64,000 nucleotides of DNA, from assembly GCF_017742235.1 (NCBI RefSeq), contig NZ_JAGHKQ010000001.1, positions 558,001-622,000 on the forward strand, written 5' to 3'. The notes under the pieces were generated by a model. That model was not told the origin of the DNA and did not search any database. It saw nothing but the letters and a program-made list of their open reading frames with translations. The translations under genes were made by a program, and so were the position numbers. Numbering within the stretch: position 1 is the stretch's first letter; each line of letters begins with the position of its first letter. Shown here one piece after another: positions 9,173-17,937 of this stretch. The DNA is from Bacillus sp. 165. Its GTDB lineage: Bacteria > Bacillota > Bacilli > Bacillales > Bacillaceae_G.

Positions 9173-9556
9173 TTGCAAAATAAAAAAAAGCTAACACTAG
9201 TCATTTCAGGAAGTTCAGCACTCATTTCAGGAATAATAGCTGTATTTAATGGTGCCGATAATTTTTTATTACATTTCGTAAACTCACTATTTTACTTCGC
9301 ATTATTATTTATTCTGGTCGGCGGCTTTATGTTTGTGCTAGGGCAAGGCTTTTTTAACATAACCCGCTATGCTTTTCGAAGATTATTTAAATCAGCTAAT
9401 AAAAAAGCAGAAGACTTGATTGAAGAAGAAAAATCTGAAGCAGATCAACGTGACATTATATATCGAACATACTCATTTAACTTAACATATCCTATCTTGA
9501 TAAGCGGTTTGATTTTAGCTTTCATTTCAACTATTCTCAGTTTTCTTATAAGCTGA
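9173..9556 (+). CDS. DUF3899-like membrane protein
   Basis: 127-aa membrane protein with three hydrophobic segments: about residues 8-25, 35-60 and 105-125. Between the second and third lies a basic then acidic cytoplasmic loop (RRLFKSANKKAEDLIEEEKSEAD). This resembles the DUF3899 family of Bacillus; the function is unknown. The start is TTG, chosen because GGAGG lies 10 nt upstream and no ATG fits. It has its own promoter and lies directly upstream of the trpS T-box, with only the trpS promoter in between, so it is not obviously linked to tryptophan metabolism. Confidence 0.75.
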   Translation: MQNKKKLTLVISGSSALISGIIAVFNGADNFLLHFVNSLFYFALLFILVGGFMFVLGQGFFNITRYAFRRLFKSANKKAEDLIEEEKSEADQRDIIYRTYSFNLTYPILISGLILAFISTILSFLIS

Positions 9557-9557
9557 C

Positions 9558-9585
9558 TTGCATCTTTTTGACGATTTGTTATAAT
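9558..9585 (+). promoter_or_regulatory. Promoter of trpS
   Basis: TTGCAT and TATAAT are spaced by 16 nt, placing transcription start near 9592, just ahead of the T-box leader. Confidence 0.55.
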
Positions 9586-9599
9586 GTTATCTAAACTAA

Positions 9600-9842
9600 A
9601 ATGATATTTATGCGATGATAAAGAAGAGTACGTATTGATGCGCTCTCAGAGAGCTTGTGGTTGGTGCAAACAAGCAGCTGCATAATACGGAATGGACTTT
9701 TGAGCACCAAACTGAACTAATAGTAGGCTTTGGCGTTTCGTCCGGCGTTACGGACTTAAGTGATTTCGCTCTGTGCGAAATAATTAGGGTGGCAACGCGG
9801 TCCATTCGTCCCTTGTTTTACGGGGATGAATGGACTTTTTTT
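9600..9842 (+). ncRNA. T-box riboswitch (tRNA-Trp) upstream of trpS
   Basis: Classic T-box leader. The Stem I elements AGAGAG and GGTTGGTGCAAAC are present, and a UGG (Trp) triplet at 9693-9695 sits where the specifier loop is expected. The T-box sequence GGGTGGCAACGCGG (9787-9800) contains the UGGC bulge, which pairs with a GCCA acceptor end as expected for tRNA-Trp. It is followed by a strong terminator (GTCCATTCGTCCC paired with GGGGATGAATGGAC, then seven T; 9800-9842). Uncharged tRNA-Trp would stabilise the antiterminator and switch on trpS. Confidence 0.95.
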
Positions 9843-9894
9843 ATACCATTGAGAAAGCAGGAGCCTCATCTACTTCCTCTGCGTACAGAATTAG

Positions 9895-10932
<1,038 letters not shown>

Positions 10933-10961
10933 GGGAATACTAAAAGTTTTCGTTATAAATC

Positions 10962-11004
10962 CTGCTTGAAGATAGTTTGTGATTAGCAAACTATCTTCAA
11001 GCAG
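10962..11004. repeat. 18-bp perfect inverted repeat after trpS
   Basis: Arms CTGCTTGAAGATAGTTTG (10962-10979) and its exact complement (10987-11004) flank a 7-nt loop. There is no T-run on either side, so it does not look like a simple intrinsic terminator. Confidence 0.75.
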
Positions 11005-11082
11005 AATTCCTACAAATCATCACAAATTATTATATTTCAAAATTAATATAACTTCCAAACACATGCGTCGCAGGTACAATTA

Positions 11083-11116
11083 AAAAAACGAGCACAAGTC
11101 AATGTGCTCGTTTTTT
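11083..11116. terminator. Bidirectional terminator trpS/yjbA
   Basis: The stem CGAGCACA / TGTGCTCG is flanked by A-runs on the left and T-runs on the right, suitable for both trpS (plus) and yjbA (minus). Confidence 0.85.
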
Positions 11117-11177
11117 AGTGTTGTGTAATAAAAGACTAGTCTTCCTCCTGCTTTGTCCGAAGACATATCCATATTCT

Positions 11178-11927
11178 TTAATTTACTTTAGGTTCTTTTT
11201 CTAATTCCCATAGCTTTTCAAAGAAGGGCTGTCCCTTTACAAGACGTTCACACAACTGTTCATGCTTGTCACTCCAGCCGTATTTTGCTTCTTCAAATAA
11301 ACGATTCCATACTTCTTCGAATTCTAAATCTTGAACATTTTGATATGATGCTGGATCCCACTCTGTGTACCAATATCGGATTTCCGCTGCGTTCTTAGTC
11401 GTATGTAATTGGTCTAATGCCATAAAGAGAAGCTGCTTAAGCTGTCTTTCTTTTCGTGTCAGGCCGCTCATCATGTATGGAGATGGGGATAAAATATGGT
11501 GCTCTTTTTTGACATCTTGCGGATAAGAAAAATCGTACCTGTGCACTTCTGCATTTTCAATCATTTCATACACCATTTGTTCCTGTCTAGGAATGAGTCG
11601 GCTTTTGCGTATCGGTATATTATAGCCTATTGAATCCACGGCCAGAATACCCTTTCCATCCGATACAACAAAACAGTAATCAAGCTGCAGCCGCTCATGA
11701 TTTTTGCGCACATATGCCTTTTGATACACTTCTTCTAGCAATTTCGCAGGCAATTCCATGAGTTCATTCTCGATGTAATGAAATAAAGCAGATTCTACTT
11801 TTACAAGAGGTACTTGATCCAATAGTTCCACACTGTCGTCCTTGCGCCATTCGTAAAAATGACAAACATTATATCCATTTTCCTCACCTTCAAACCAGTT
11901 TACCCATACATCATGCAGATACAACAT
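11178..11927 (-). CDS. yjbA: YjbA-like protein (UPF0736)
   Basis: 249-aa soluble protein matching the UPF0736/YjbA family of Bacillus in length and in its opening [31 protein letters not shown]. It is rich in aromatic residues and has no membrane segment or recognisable catalytic motif. The function is unknown. It lies convergent to trpS, in the same order as B. subtilis yjbA-trpS. The start has a plausible ribosome binding site (GAGGGG). Confidence 0.85.
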   Translation of the reverse strand: MLYLHDVWVNWFEGEENGYNVCHFYEWRKDDSVELLDQVPLVKVESALFHYIENELMELPAKLLEEVYQKAYVRKNHERLQLDYCFVVSDGKGILAVDSIGYNIPIRKSRLIPRQEQMVYEMIENAEVHRYDFSYPQDVKKEHHILSPSPYMMSGLTRKERQLKQLLFMALDQLHTTKNAAEIRYWYTEWDPASYQNVQDLEFEEVWNRLFEEAKYGWSDKHEQLCERLVKGQPFFEKLWELEKEPKVN

Positions 11928-12217
11928 AACTACCCCTCACTTCACAACTGTTTGTAAATATCAGTATGGTCAGCGCTTCAAAAAATTATTCCAATACAGG
12001 TAATATATTCATATTGCTGCATCTATATTTTGTGAATTTTCTATATATTTTACAGATTTTTGATTAAATATTACGTAAATTATAACGAGATATAAAACAA
12101 GCTGTTCTCCTACAGTACAATCATATGCTATACTTCTTTCTCCTATACTACTCATATTATAAGGTCTTATTACTATGTATAACTATGAGACCAAGTTGCT
12201 CATCATAGTTAACTAAC

Positions 12218-13006
12218 CTACTGCTCAAAAGAGGATGCAAGAGTTAAAATGTCTTCAGCTGACATAGTCAGCAACTCTCTGCTGTTCAAACCAGAATTTG
12301 CAATACAATCCTGCACGACATGGTACCCTACACAATAACCGAGCATACTAGGATATAGATTTCCCCCATTCAACAACTTTTCATGTTGTTTCGTACCCCT
12401 CTTTACATTGACATTATCACGAAGATGCCTGCGCCATAACCATAAAGCTTCCTGCTTCGTATAATAGGAAACCCAAACAGCATGCAAGGCTTCCGAATAC
12501 CACTCTGCAACCGCTACCTCTGCCAGCCCTTCCATAATGATAGTGTCTAACAGCGTACACTCTTCCTCTTTTTTTTGCAATGCATGCAAACGGGTCACGT
12601 GATGATATTCATGAGTTAAAACTGCTTTTATTTCTTCGATCTTGTTATGGCTTGAAACAAATAGAAAAATACAATTAGGAAAGGCCAAGCCGCTCTTCCC
12701 ACCGTATTCTCTCTGTATTGTGCGATTATAACGATCTGAGGGGAAAATGAAGATGGGAACATCAGGTCCACGAAGCCATTTACGAATATGCTTTAACTCT
12801 GTTTGTATCTCATTCCATATATTATTCTCTTGCAGATGCTCAACTTCCTCTTTCCCTCCGGAAACTGGCCGATACATGCCGGATTTGTGTAAATATTCAT
12901 ACAGTTCCTCTGTTTCAAATGGCAGAAGTGTTTTTAAACGCTTGCATATTATCAAAGGTGTTTCATACTGTTCAAGCAGCCATTTATCCGTTCGAACGAC
13001 CCCCAC
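12218..13006 (-). CDS. yjaZ: DUF2268 putative Zn-dependent protease (YjaZ-like)
   Basis: 262-aa protein with the zinc-protease motif HEYHH (about residues 137-141, in LTHEYHHVTRLH). A downstream glutamate in the EGLAEVAVAEW segment (about 165-175) fits a gluzincin-like third ligand. This is the DUF2268 architecture, seen as YjaZ in B. subtilis next to fabF. The substrate is unknown. The start is GTG (13006), preceded by GGAGGGG. No signal peptide is evident, so it is probably cytoplasmic. Monocistronic, with a weak hairpin (about 12180-12211) after the stop. Confidence 0.85.
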   Translation of the reverse strand: MGVVRTDKWLLEQYETPLIICKRLKTLLPFETEELYEYLHKSGMYRPVSGGKEEVEHLQENNIWNEIQTELKHIRKWLRGPDVPIFIFPSDRYNRTIQREYGGKSGLAFPNCIFLFVSSHNKIEEIKAVLTHEYHHVTRLHALQKKEEECTLLDTIIMEGLAEVAVAEWYSEALHAVWVSYYTKQEALWLWRRHLRDNVNVKRGTKQHEKLLNGGNLYPSMLGYCVGYHVVQDCIANSGLNSRELLTMSAEDILTLASSFEQ

Positions 13007-13165
13007 ACGTCTCCCCTCCTTACACCTTTTAAATATTAATATGTGAAATCAGGAAAGAAGGTCCTCCTTTCGTGCACTTTTAAACACATCTTCTACTTTT
13101 ATAAAAAGCAGCTTCTTAATCACTAATAAAATACTTCTGTGTGTCTCTTTCCTATTTGTTTTCAT

Positions 13166-13202
13166 AAAAAAAACGTGCAGGCTTTTGCCCTGCACGTTTT
13201 TT
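13166..13202 (-). terminator. Terminator of fabH-fabF
   Basis: The stem ACGTGCAGG / CCTGCACGT, with A/T runs on both sides, abuts the fabF stop. Confidence 0.9.
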
Positions 13203-14444
13203 TTACGCTTCGTATTTTTTGAACACTAATGCTGCGTTATGACCGCCAAAACCTAATGAATTGCTTAGTACTGCACGGACATTTTGCTGCCTTGCAGCGT
13301 TCGGAACATAATCTAAATCACACTCAGGATCTGGTGTTTCATAGTTGATTGTTGGGGGAATAATTCCGTCTGTTATAGCTTTAACAGAGAAAATAGCCTC
13401 TACTGCTCCTGCTGCGCCTAACAAATGGCCTGTCATAGATTTTGTAGAGCTGATTGCTATCTTGTATGCATGCTCCCCGAATACTTCTTTAATCGCCATT
13501 GTTTCATACTTTTCATTAGCCTCAGTACTCGTCCCATGAGCATTGATATAATCTACTTCATCCGGCTGCAATCCTGCATCTTCTAAAGCCTGACGCATTG
13601 CACGAACACCGCCTTCGCCTCCTGGAGCTGGAAGCGTGATATGGAATGCATCTCCTGTAGCCCCATATCCCACAATTTCTGCATAAATCTTTGCCCCACG
13701 TGCCAAAGCATGCTCTAATTCTTCTAATATTAAAATACCTGCACCTTCTCCCATAACAAAACCACTTCGGTTTTTGTCGAATGGACGGCATGCTGTCGCT
13801 GGATCTTCATTAAAAGAAAGAGCTTTTGCAGAACTGAAGCCTGCAAACGCCATTTGTGATAATGGTGCTTCTGCTCCTCCCGTAACCATAGCATCTGCAT
13901 CTCCACGTTGAATAACCTTGAATGCATCTCCAATGGAGTTGGCTCCAGATGCACATGCAGTTACTGTGCAAGAGTTGATTCCTTTTGCTCCCAATGCGAT
14001 GGAAACTTGTCCAGCAGCCATATCAGGAATCATCATCGGAACAAAGAAAGGACTTACACGGCGAGGTCCTTTTTCTTTAAAAACTGTAAATTGCTCCTCG
14101 AACGTTTCCATACCGCCAATCCCTGATCCTACCCAAACTCCAATACGGGCAGCATTTTCATCATTAATTGTCAAGTTTGCATCGTTTACCGCCATTTTTG
14201 CTGCTGCTACAGCATATTGCGTAAAACGATCCATTTTTCTCGCTTCTTTTTTATCAACATATTGTCCAATGTCAAAATCTTTCAGCTCTGCTGCAACCTT
14301 TGCTGGAAAATCATCCGGATTTAAACGTGTTAAACGACCGATTCCTGAGATACCGTTAATCACGCTATTCCAAGCTGTCTCTACATCATTTCCTACTGGA
14401 GTTACTGCACCTAAACCTGTCACGACTACTCGCCTTTTGTTCAT
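13203..14444 (-). CDS. fabF: Beta-ketoacyl-ACP synthase II
   Basis: 413-aa condensing enzyme that elongates acyl-ACP with malonyl-ACP in type II fatty acid synthesis. The catalytic triad is intact: Cys in TVTACASG (about residue 164), His in [10 protein letters not shown] (about 304) and His in [14 protein letters not shown] (about 341). The C-terminal [16 protein letters not shown] completes the thiolase fold. It lies 31 nt after fabH, so the two form an operon, probably under FapR through the site upstream of fabH. Normal length and composition. Confidence 0.97.
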   Translation of the reverse strand: MNKRRVVVTGLGAVTPVGNDVETAWNSVINGISGIGRLTRLNPDDFPAKVAAELKDFDIGQYVDKKEARKMDRFTQYAVAAAKMAVNDANLTINDENAARIGVWVGSGIGGMETFEEQFTVFKEKGPRRVSPFFVPMMIPDMAAGQVSIALGAKGINSCTVTACASGANSIGDAFKVIQRGDADAMVTGGAEAPLSQMAFAGFSSAKALSFNEDPATACRPFDKNRSGFVMGEGAGILILEELEHALARGAKIYAEIVGYGATGDAFHITLPAPGGEGGVRAMRQALEDAGLQPDEVDYINAHGTSTEANEKYETMAIKEVFGEHAYKIAISSTKSMTGHLLGAAGAVEAIFSVKAITDGIIPPTINYETPDPECDLDYVPNAARQQNVRAVLSNSLGFGGHNAALVFKKYEA

Positions 14445-14475
14445 ACTTAAGACACTCCTTTATAAATAAAAATAA

Positions 14476-15408
14476 TTATTTTCCCCAACGAAGAGCAACT
14501 GCCCCCCAAGTTAAACCTCCGCCAAATCCTACCATAATAACAACATCCCCATCATTAATACGGCCATTTTTTCTTTCCTCTACTAGAGCAATCGGAATAG
14601 AGGAAGCGGAAGTATTTCCAAATTTCTTAATCGTTGTGCTCATCTTATCTTCTGGAAGCTCCAAACGTTGTCGTGAGGATTCCATAATGCGGATATTCGC
14701 CTGATGCGGTACTAGGAAGTCTACCTCTTCCTTCGTTAAACCTGCTTTTTCCAACACTCGCATACAAGAATCTCCCATTTGACGCACGGCAAATTTGAAT
14801 ACTTCTCTTCCATTCATAATAACATATTCATCTTTGTATAAGTGCATACCCCCAGTACCGTCTGCCCCTAGTTCAAAGGATAAAATCCCTTTATCCTCAG
14901 ACACAGGACCCATTACTGCTGCTCCCGCTCCATCGCCGAATAGAACTGCCGTATTACGATCAGACCAGTCAGTAATTTTTGAAAGCTTGTCACTGGCTAC
15001 TACTAATACATATTTATAGGCTTCTGTTTGAATAAACTGGCTGCCTGTAATAATTCCATACATAAACCCTGCACAAGCCGCACTGATATCCATTGCCGCT
15101 GCATTCTTAGCACCGATTTTCTCTTGAAGCATACAAGAAACCGTTGGGAATGCACGATCTGGAGTAACTGTAGCAACTAAAATCAAATCGATTTGTTCTG
15201 GATGGATTCCAGCATCTTCAATGGCACGCTTTGCTGCTTCTATTGCCATATGAGATGTATCTATATCGTCACTGGCAATGCGGCGTTCCTCGATTCCCGT
15301 TCTTGTGCGAATCCACTCATCGTTTGTATCGACAATCTTTTCTAAGTCTTTATTTGTAACGACTTTCTCTGGCACATAGCTTCCGATTCCCAAAATGCCT
15401 GCCTTCAC
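14476..15408 (-). CDS. fabH: Beta-ketoacyl-ACP synthase III
   Basis: 310-aa initiator of fatty acid synthesis, condensing an acyl-CoA primer with malonyl-ACP. In Bacillus the primers are mainly branched and set the iso/anteiso pattern. Catalytic residues are visible: Cys in DISAACAGF (about 112), His in VPHQANIRI (about 236) and Asn in KFGNTSASS (about 266). It corresponds to FabHA of B. subtilis by position beside fabF and comZ. A FapR-like operator lies 28-46 nt upstream of the start codon. Confidence 0.96.
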   Translation of the reverse strand: MKAGILGIGSYVPEKVVTNKDLEKIVDTNDEWIRTRTGIEERRIASDDIDTSHMAIEAAKRAIEDAGIHPEQIDLILVATVTPDRAFPTVSCMLQEKIGAKNAAAMDISAACAGFMYGIITGSQFIQTEAYKYVLVVASDKLSKITDWSDRNTAVLFGDGAGAAVMGPVSEDKGILSFELGADGTGGMHLYKDEYVIMNGREVFKFAVRQMGDSCMRVLEKAGLTKEEVDFLVPHQANIRIMESSRQRLELPEDKMSTTIKKFGNTSASSIPIALVEERKNGRINDGDVVIMVGFGGGLTWGAVALRWGK

Positions 15409-15435
15409 AGTTCATCCCTCCATTTTATATCAAAT

Positions 15436-15454
15436 ATTATGACTTGGTACTAAT
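15436..15454 (-). promoter_or_regulatory. FapR-like operator upstream of fabH
   Basis: On the minus strand the site reads ATTAGTACCAAGTCATAAT. The left half (TTAGTACC) matches the FapR box and the right half is degenerate. Its position before fabHA-fabF matches the known FapR regulon, in which malonyl-CoA relieves repression. Confidence 0.65.
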
Positions 15455-15609
15455 TTTAATCTATAAAGTTTTGTTTGTCCATATACCAATTTTCGAATCA
15501 TTTTTTAAAGCTATGAGGGATTTCTAATGTGACTTTTACTAAATAACGCTATACAGATTGATTTGATTTTCTTATACATCAAAAAATAAGGAGACCGTAC
15601 ATGCGTATA

Positions 15610-15640
15610 TAAAAAACCGGCAAAGCATGCCGGTTTTTTA
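15610..15640 (-). terminator. Terminator of comZ
   Basis: The stem AACCGGC / GCCGGTT with A/T runs lies directly after the comZ stop. Confidence 0.85.
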
Positions 15641-15832
15641 TCAATTCTGTTCTTGAAATGCTTCTTTTTTTCCTAGTTCATAAGCGTCATTCATTACCTT
15701 CATCAGCAACTCCATTACAGGTTGCACTTTTTCCATATCTAGTTCTATCCCGCTTTGCTCTAAAAGCTCCTTAGCTTCAGGTAAATGACTTAGTGCAATT
15801 TGTAAAAATTGCATGCTGCGCTGTTGATTCAT
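15641..15832 (-). CDS. comZ: ComZ, competence regulator
   Basis: 63-aa protein matching ComZ, a small soluble negative regulator of late competence (comG) in B. subtilis. It carries an amphipathic helical region with leucines spaced like a short zipper (LPEAKELLEQSGIELDMEKVQPVMELLMKVM). It lies upstream of fabH as in B. subtilis. The usual upstream partner med is missing: the preceding genes here are the SDR-like and hydrolase-like pair. It has its own terminator. Confidence 0.85.
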   Translation of the reverse strand: MNQQRSMQFLQIALSHLPEAKELLEQSGIELDMEKVQPVMELLMKVMNDAYELGKKEAFQEQN

Positions 15833-15903
15833 GGATCTCTTCCTTTCTTTGTTACATATCCACTATTATAACGCGCAATAAACCACTCATTCAACCATTG
15901 CTG

Positions 15904-16779
15904 TTAGGTATTATACAAGTGCTGATACTTTTTAATATGAGCTTCTTGCTCAATAAGTCCCTCTTTTAAAGTAAACTGCGGGCGATATGCATACCGCAAC
16001 GCTGTATGTTTTTCACTTGGTTTTGGAGTTAGAAAGCCCTCAGTTTCTCCCTTGAGCAGTTCAATCCCTTTTTTCCACTGCTCCGATTGTCCGCTTTCTA
16101 TAAAATATATTTCGCTTGTTTCTTGCTTTCCCATTTCATACAAACATTGTGCCACATCACTTACATAAATGCTGTCTTCGCTTGTTTCGTTGCTCTCAAT
16201 ATTTAAATCCTGATTCAAAATATGTGAAAGGATAAGCTGATGATATGTCATAAAAGAAGGCTGCCATGGCCCATATACAACAGGAACTTGCAATACTGCA
16301 TATGAAATTTGATGGTGCGTAAGCGAAGCTTCTCTTTTATAAAAAAAATTCCCGTTTTCTGTTGAAATATGATTTTCCTTCTTTCCCTTCATGGTATGAA
16401 GGTGTACAGCAGAAGCCTCAATTGAAGATAAAAACACTAACCTTTTTTTATAATGAGCGCAATATCGAATTACCTCTTTAAATGTTTTTTCCTCTTCTCG
16501 TTCAGAAGGAAAAGAAGGTTGATTTGGTTCATATAAACAAAAAAAGACCGTATCTATATCGTCAGGCTGCATCTGTTGAAACACATTTTTTTCCTGTAAC
16601 GAATAATAAGAAAAATATGCATTTCTCCCTATAAGAAACAGTTTTTCTTCGTTTATGCGGCTTAGCTTGCTCAATGGCTCCTGATCGATTCCAACTACAT
16701 CTACCTCTTCGTCTAGCAACTTTAAAAGCAAATGATACCCAACAAATGACCAAACTCCAACTACAGCAGCTCCTTTCAC
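15904..16779 (-). CDS. NAD-dependent epimerase/dehydratase-like protein, probably degenerate
   Basis: 291-aa extended-SDR-like protein. The N-terminus (AAVVGVWSFVGYHLLLKLLDEEVDVVGID, about residues 4-32) is a Rossmann beta-alpha-beta in which the middle glycine of GxxGxxG is replaced by Ser. FLSSIEAS (about 116-123) matches the SDR Ser strand, and VVYGPWQP (about 180) matches the usual VYGP motif. The catalytic YxxxK is broken: the Tyr sits in FYKREAS with Ala where Lys is expected. It may therefore bind NAD(H) or a ligand without acting as an epimerase. It follows the hydrolase-like gene by 28 nt in the same direction, so they are probably cotranscribed. The start is TTG or ATG near 16779, with AGGG upstream. 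Confidence 0.7.
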   Translation of the reverse strand: MKGAAVVGVWSFVGYHLLLKLLDEEVDVVGIDQEPLSKLSRINEEKLFLIGRNAYFSYYSLQEKNVFQQMQPDDIDTVFFCLYEPNQPSFPSEREEEKTFKEVIRYCAHYKKRLVFLSSIEASAVHLHTMKGKKENHISTENGNFFYKREASLTHHQISYAVLQVPVVYGPWQPSFMTYHQLILSHILNQDLNIESNETSEDSIYVSDVAQCLYEMGKQETSEIYFIESGQSEQWKKGIELLKGETEGFLTPKPSEKHTALRYAYRPQFTLKEGLIEQEAHIKKYQHLYNT

Positions 16780-16807
16780 CTGTTATCCCTCCGTTCAAAA
16801 TAGCCTT

Positions 16808-17539
16808 TTATAAATCTTTTTCATACAGTTTGTAAAATTGACAAATAGAATTCCCGATTCCGTACTTTGCTTCCTGTATATAAAAAGAACTTGAAACGAG
16901 CCCCCCTTCTCGTTCTCGCTTCCTCTCATATTCTCGGTACAGAGCTTTGAATTCTTTTCTTTCATGGATAGCAATCCAAACCTTTACAGGTACTGCAGAA
17001 GGATAATGATGAAATGACTGCTTTTCAATCAAAGCTCCTATACTGGTTTCATCTGCTTCATATGCTATTTTCAGTTCACGTATAAGTCTTTTATAAAAAA
17101 ATTTGCGCTCTTTTTCTAATTCAACATGTTTCTTTAAGTCTAAGCATGGGTTGATCATAGCAATTGAACGTATGACCGAAAGCTCAGCTGCTAACTGTAT
17201 AGCCAGCAAAGCACCCATCCCTTCTGCTATAATATGGATATTTTCATTTAATATTTCTTTTCTCATCACATCATAATATAAACGTTTGGCAAGACGAATT
17301 GCCTTTTTAGATCCCCAATGACGACCATAAAAATTAGAGGAAAAAATTGTGTATCCTTTGCTCCTTAAATGCTCCAACAATCTTGATTTACCTGCATGCT
17401 GCATCCATAAACTCGTACTTTTGTCCACAAAATGATTGGTATCTCCTAAAAGTAAAATTCCAAACCCATTCGGTTTTTCGGGCAAATGAATGACACACGG
17501 TTCTCCTTCTAGCAAAAAGAATCGTTCTCTTATACACAT
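16808..17539 (-). CDS. Alpha/beta-hydrolase-like protein without nucleophile Ser
   Basis: 243-aa protein with an alpha/beta-hydrolase look: a GILLLGDTNHFVD strand-turn near residue 27 (oxyanion region), and IIAEGMGALLAIQLA (about 103-117) at the position of the nucleophile elbow. In this elbow the expected GxSxG reads A-E-G-M-G, so the serine nucleophile is replaced by glycine. A hydrolase reaction by the usual mechanism is unlikely. It is the first gene of a two-gene unit with the SDR-like gene, upstream of comZ. I do not recognise a named orthologue in B. subtilis. Confidence 0.6.
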   Translation of the reverse strand: MCIRERFFLLEGEPCVIHLPEKPNGFGILLLGDTNHFVDKSTSLWMQHAGKSRLLEHLRSKGYTIFSSNFYGRHWGSKKAIRLAKRLYYDVMRKEILNENIHIIAEGMGALLAIQLAAELSVIRSIAMINPCLDLKKHVELEKERKFFYKRLIRELKIAYEADETSIGALIEKQSFHHYPSAVPVKVWIAIHERKEFKALYREYERKREREGGLVSSSFYIQEAKYGIGNSICQFYKLYEKDL

Positions 17540-17725
17540 AATGCCCCCGCCTTGATGAAAAACTAATTTATATGCTTTTTATTAATGTATGATATAAGCG
17601 GAAAAATGAACTGAAAAACAAGAAAATATTTTCTTTATTCAAATTTAACTTATAAGGTTAGTCTTATGTTTCTTACGAAAGTGTGATAAAATGAGGAAGG
17701 ATTTTAGAAATAGGAGTGTGAAAAT

Positions 17726-17908
17726 ATGCGTGTTGTTTGGACTTTAATTTGGTCATTTTTACTTTCTCAAATGATGGCTTACGTTATCAGTTCTATGACT
17801 GGCACTACATATGACTTTATGCAAGCTACTATCATGTCAGTAGTTATTGCTGTAGGTGTTATGCTAGTTGCAGCAGTTATCCCAAATGAGCCTGTAGAAC
17901 ATCATTAA
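17726..17908 (+). CDS. DUF2929 small membrane protein (YjzD-like)
   Basis: 60-aa protein with two hydrophobic helices (about residues 4-22 and 34-52) joined by a short polar loop, ending in a soluble acidic/His tail (NEPVEHH). It matches the DUF2929 family, represented in B. subtilis by YjzD near comZ. The function is unknown. It is monocistronic with an AGGAGTG ribosome binding site and is followed by a shared terminator with clpB. Confidence 0.8.
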   Translation: MRVVWTLIWSFLLSQMMAYVISSMTGTTYDFMQATIMSVVIAVGVMLVAAVIPNEPVEHH

Positions 17909-17937
17909 AAAAGAGTCCGTTAATACGGACTCTTTTT
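17907..17937. terminator. Bidirectional terminator DUF2929/clpB
   Basis: The stem AAAGAGTCCGT / ACGGACTCTTT lies between two convergent genes with U-tracts on both strands. Confidence 0.9.

Noticed and set aside
13918..14469. 183-codon plus-strand frame opposite fabF
   Set aside because: It lies wholly antisense to a complete fabF with intact catalytic motifs, has no ribosome binding site and low-complexity composition.
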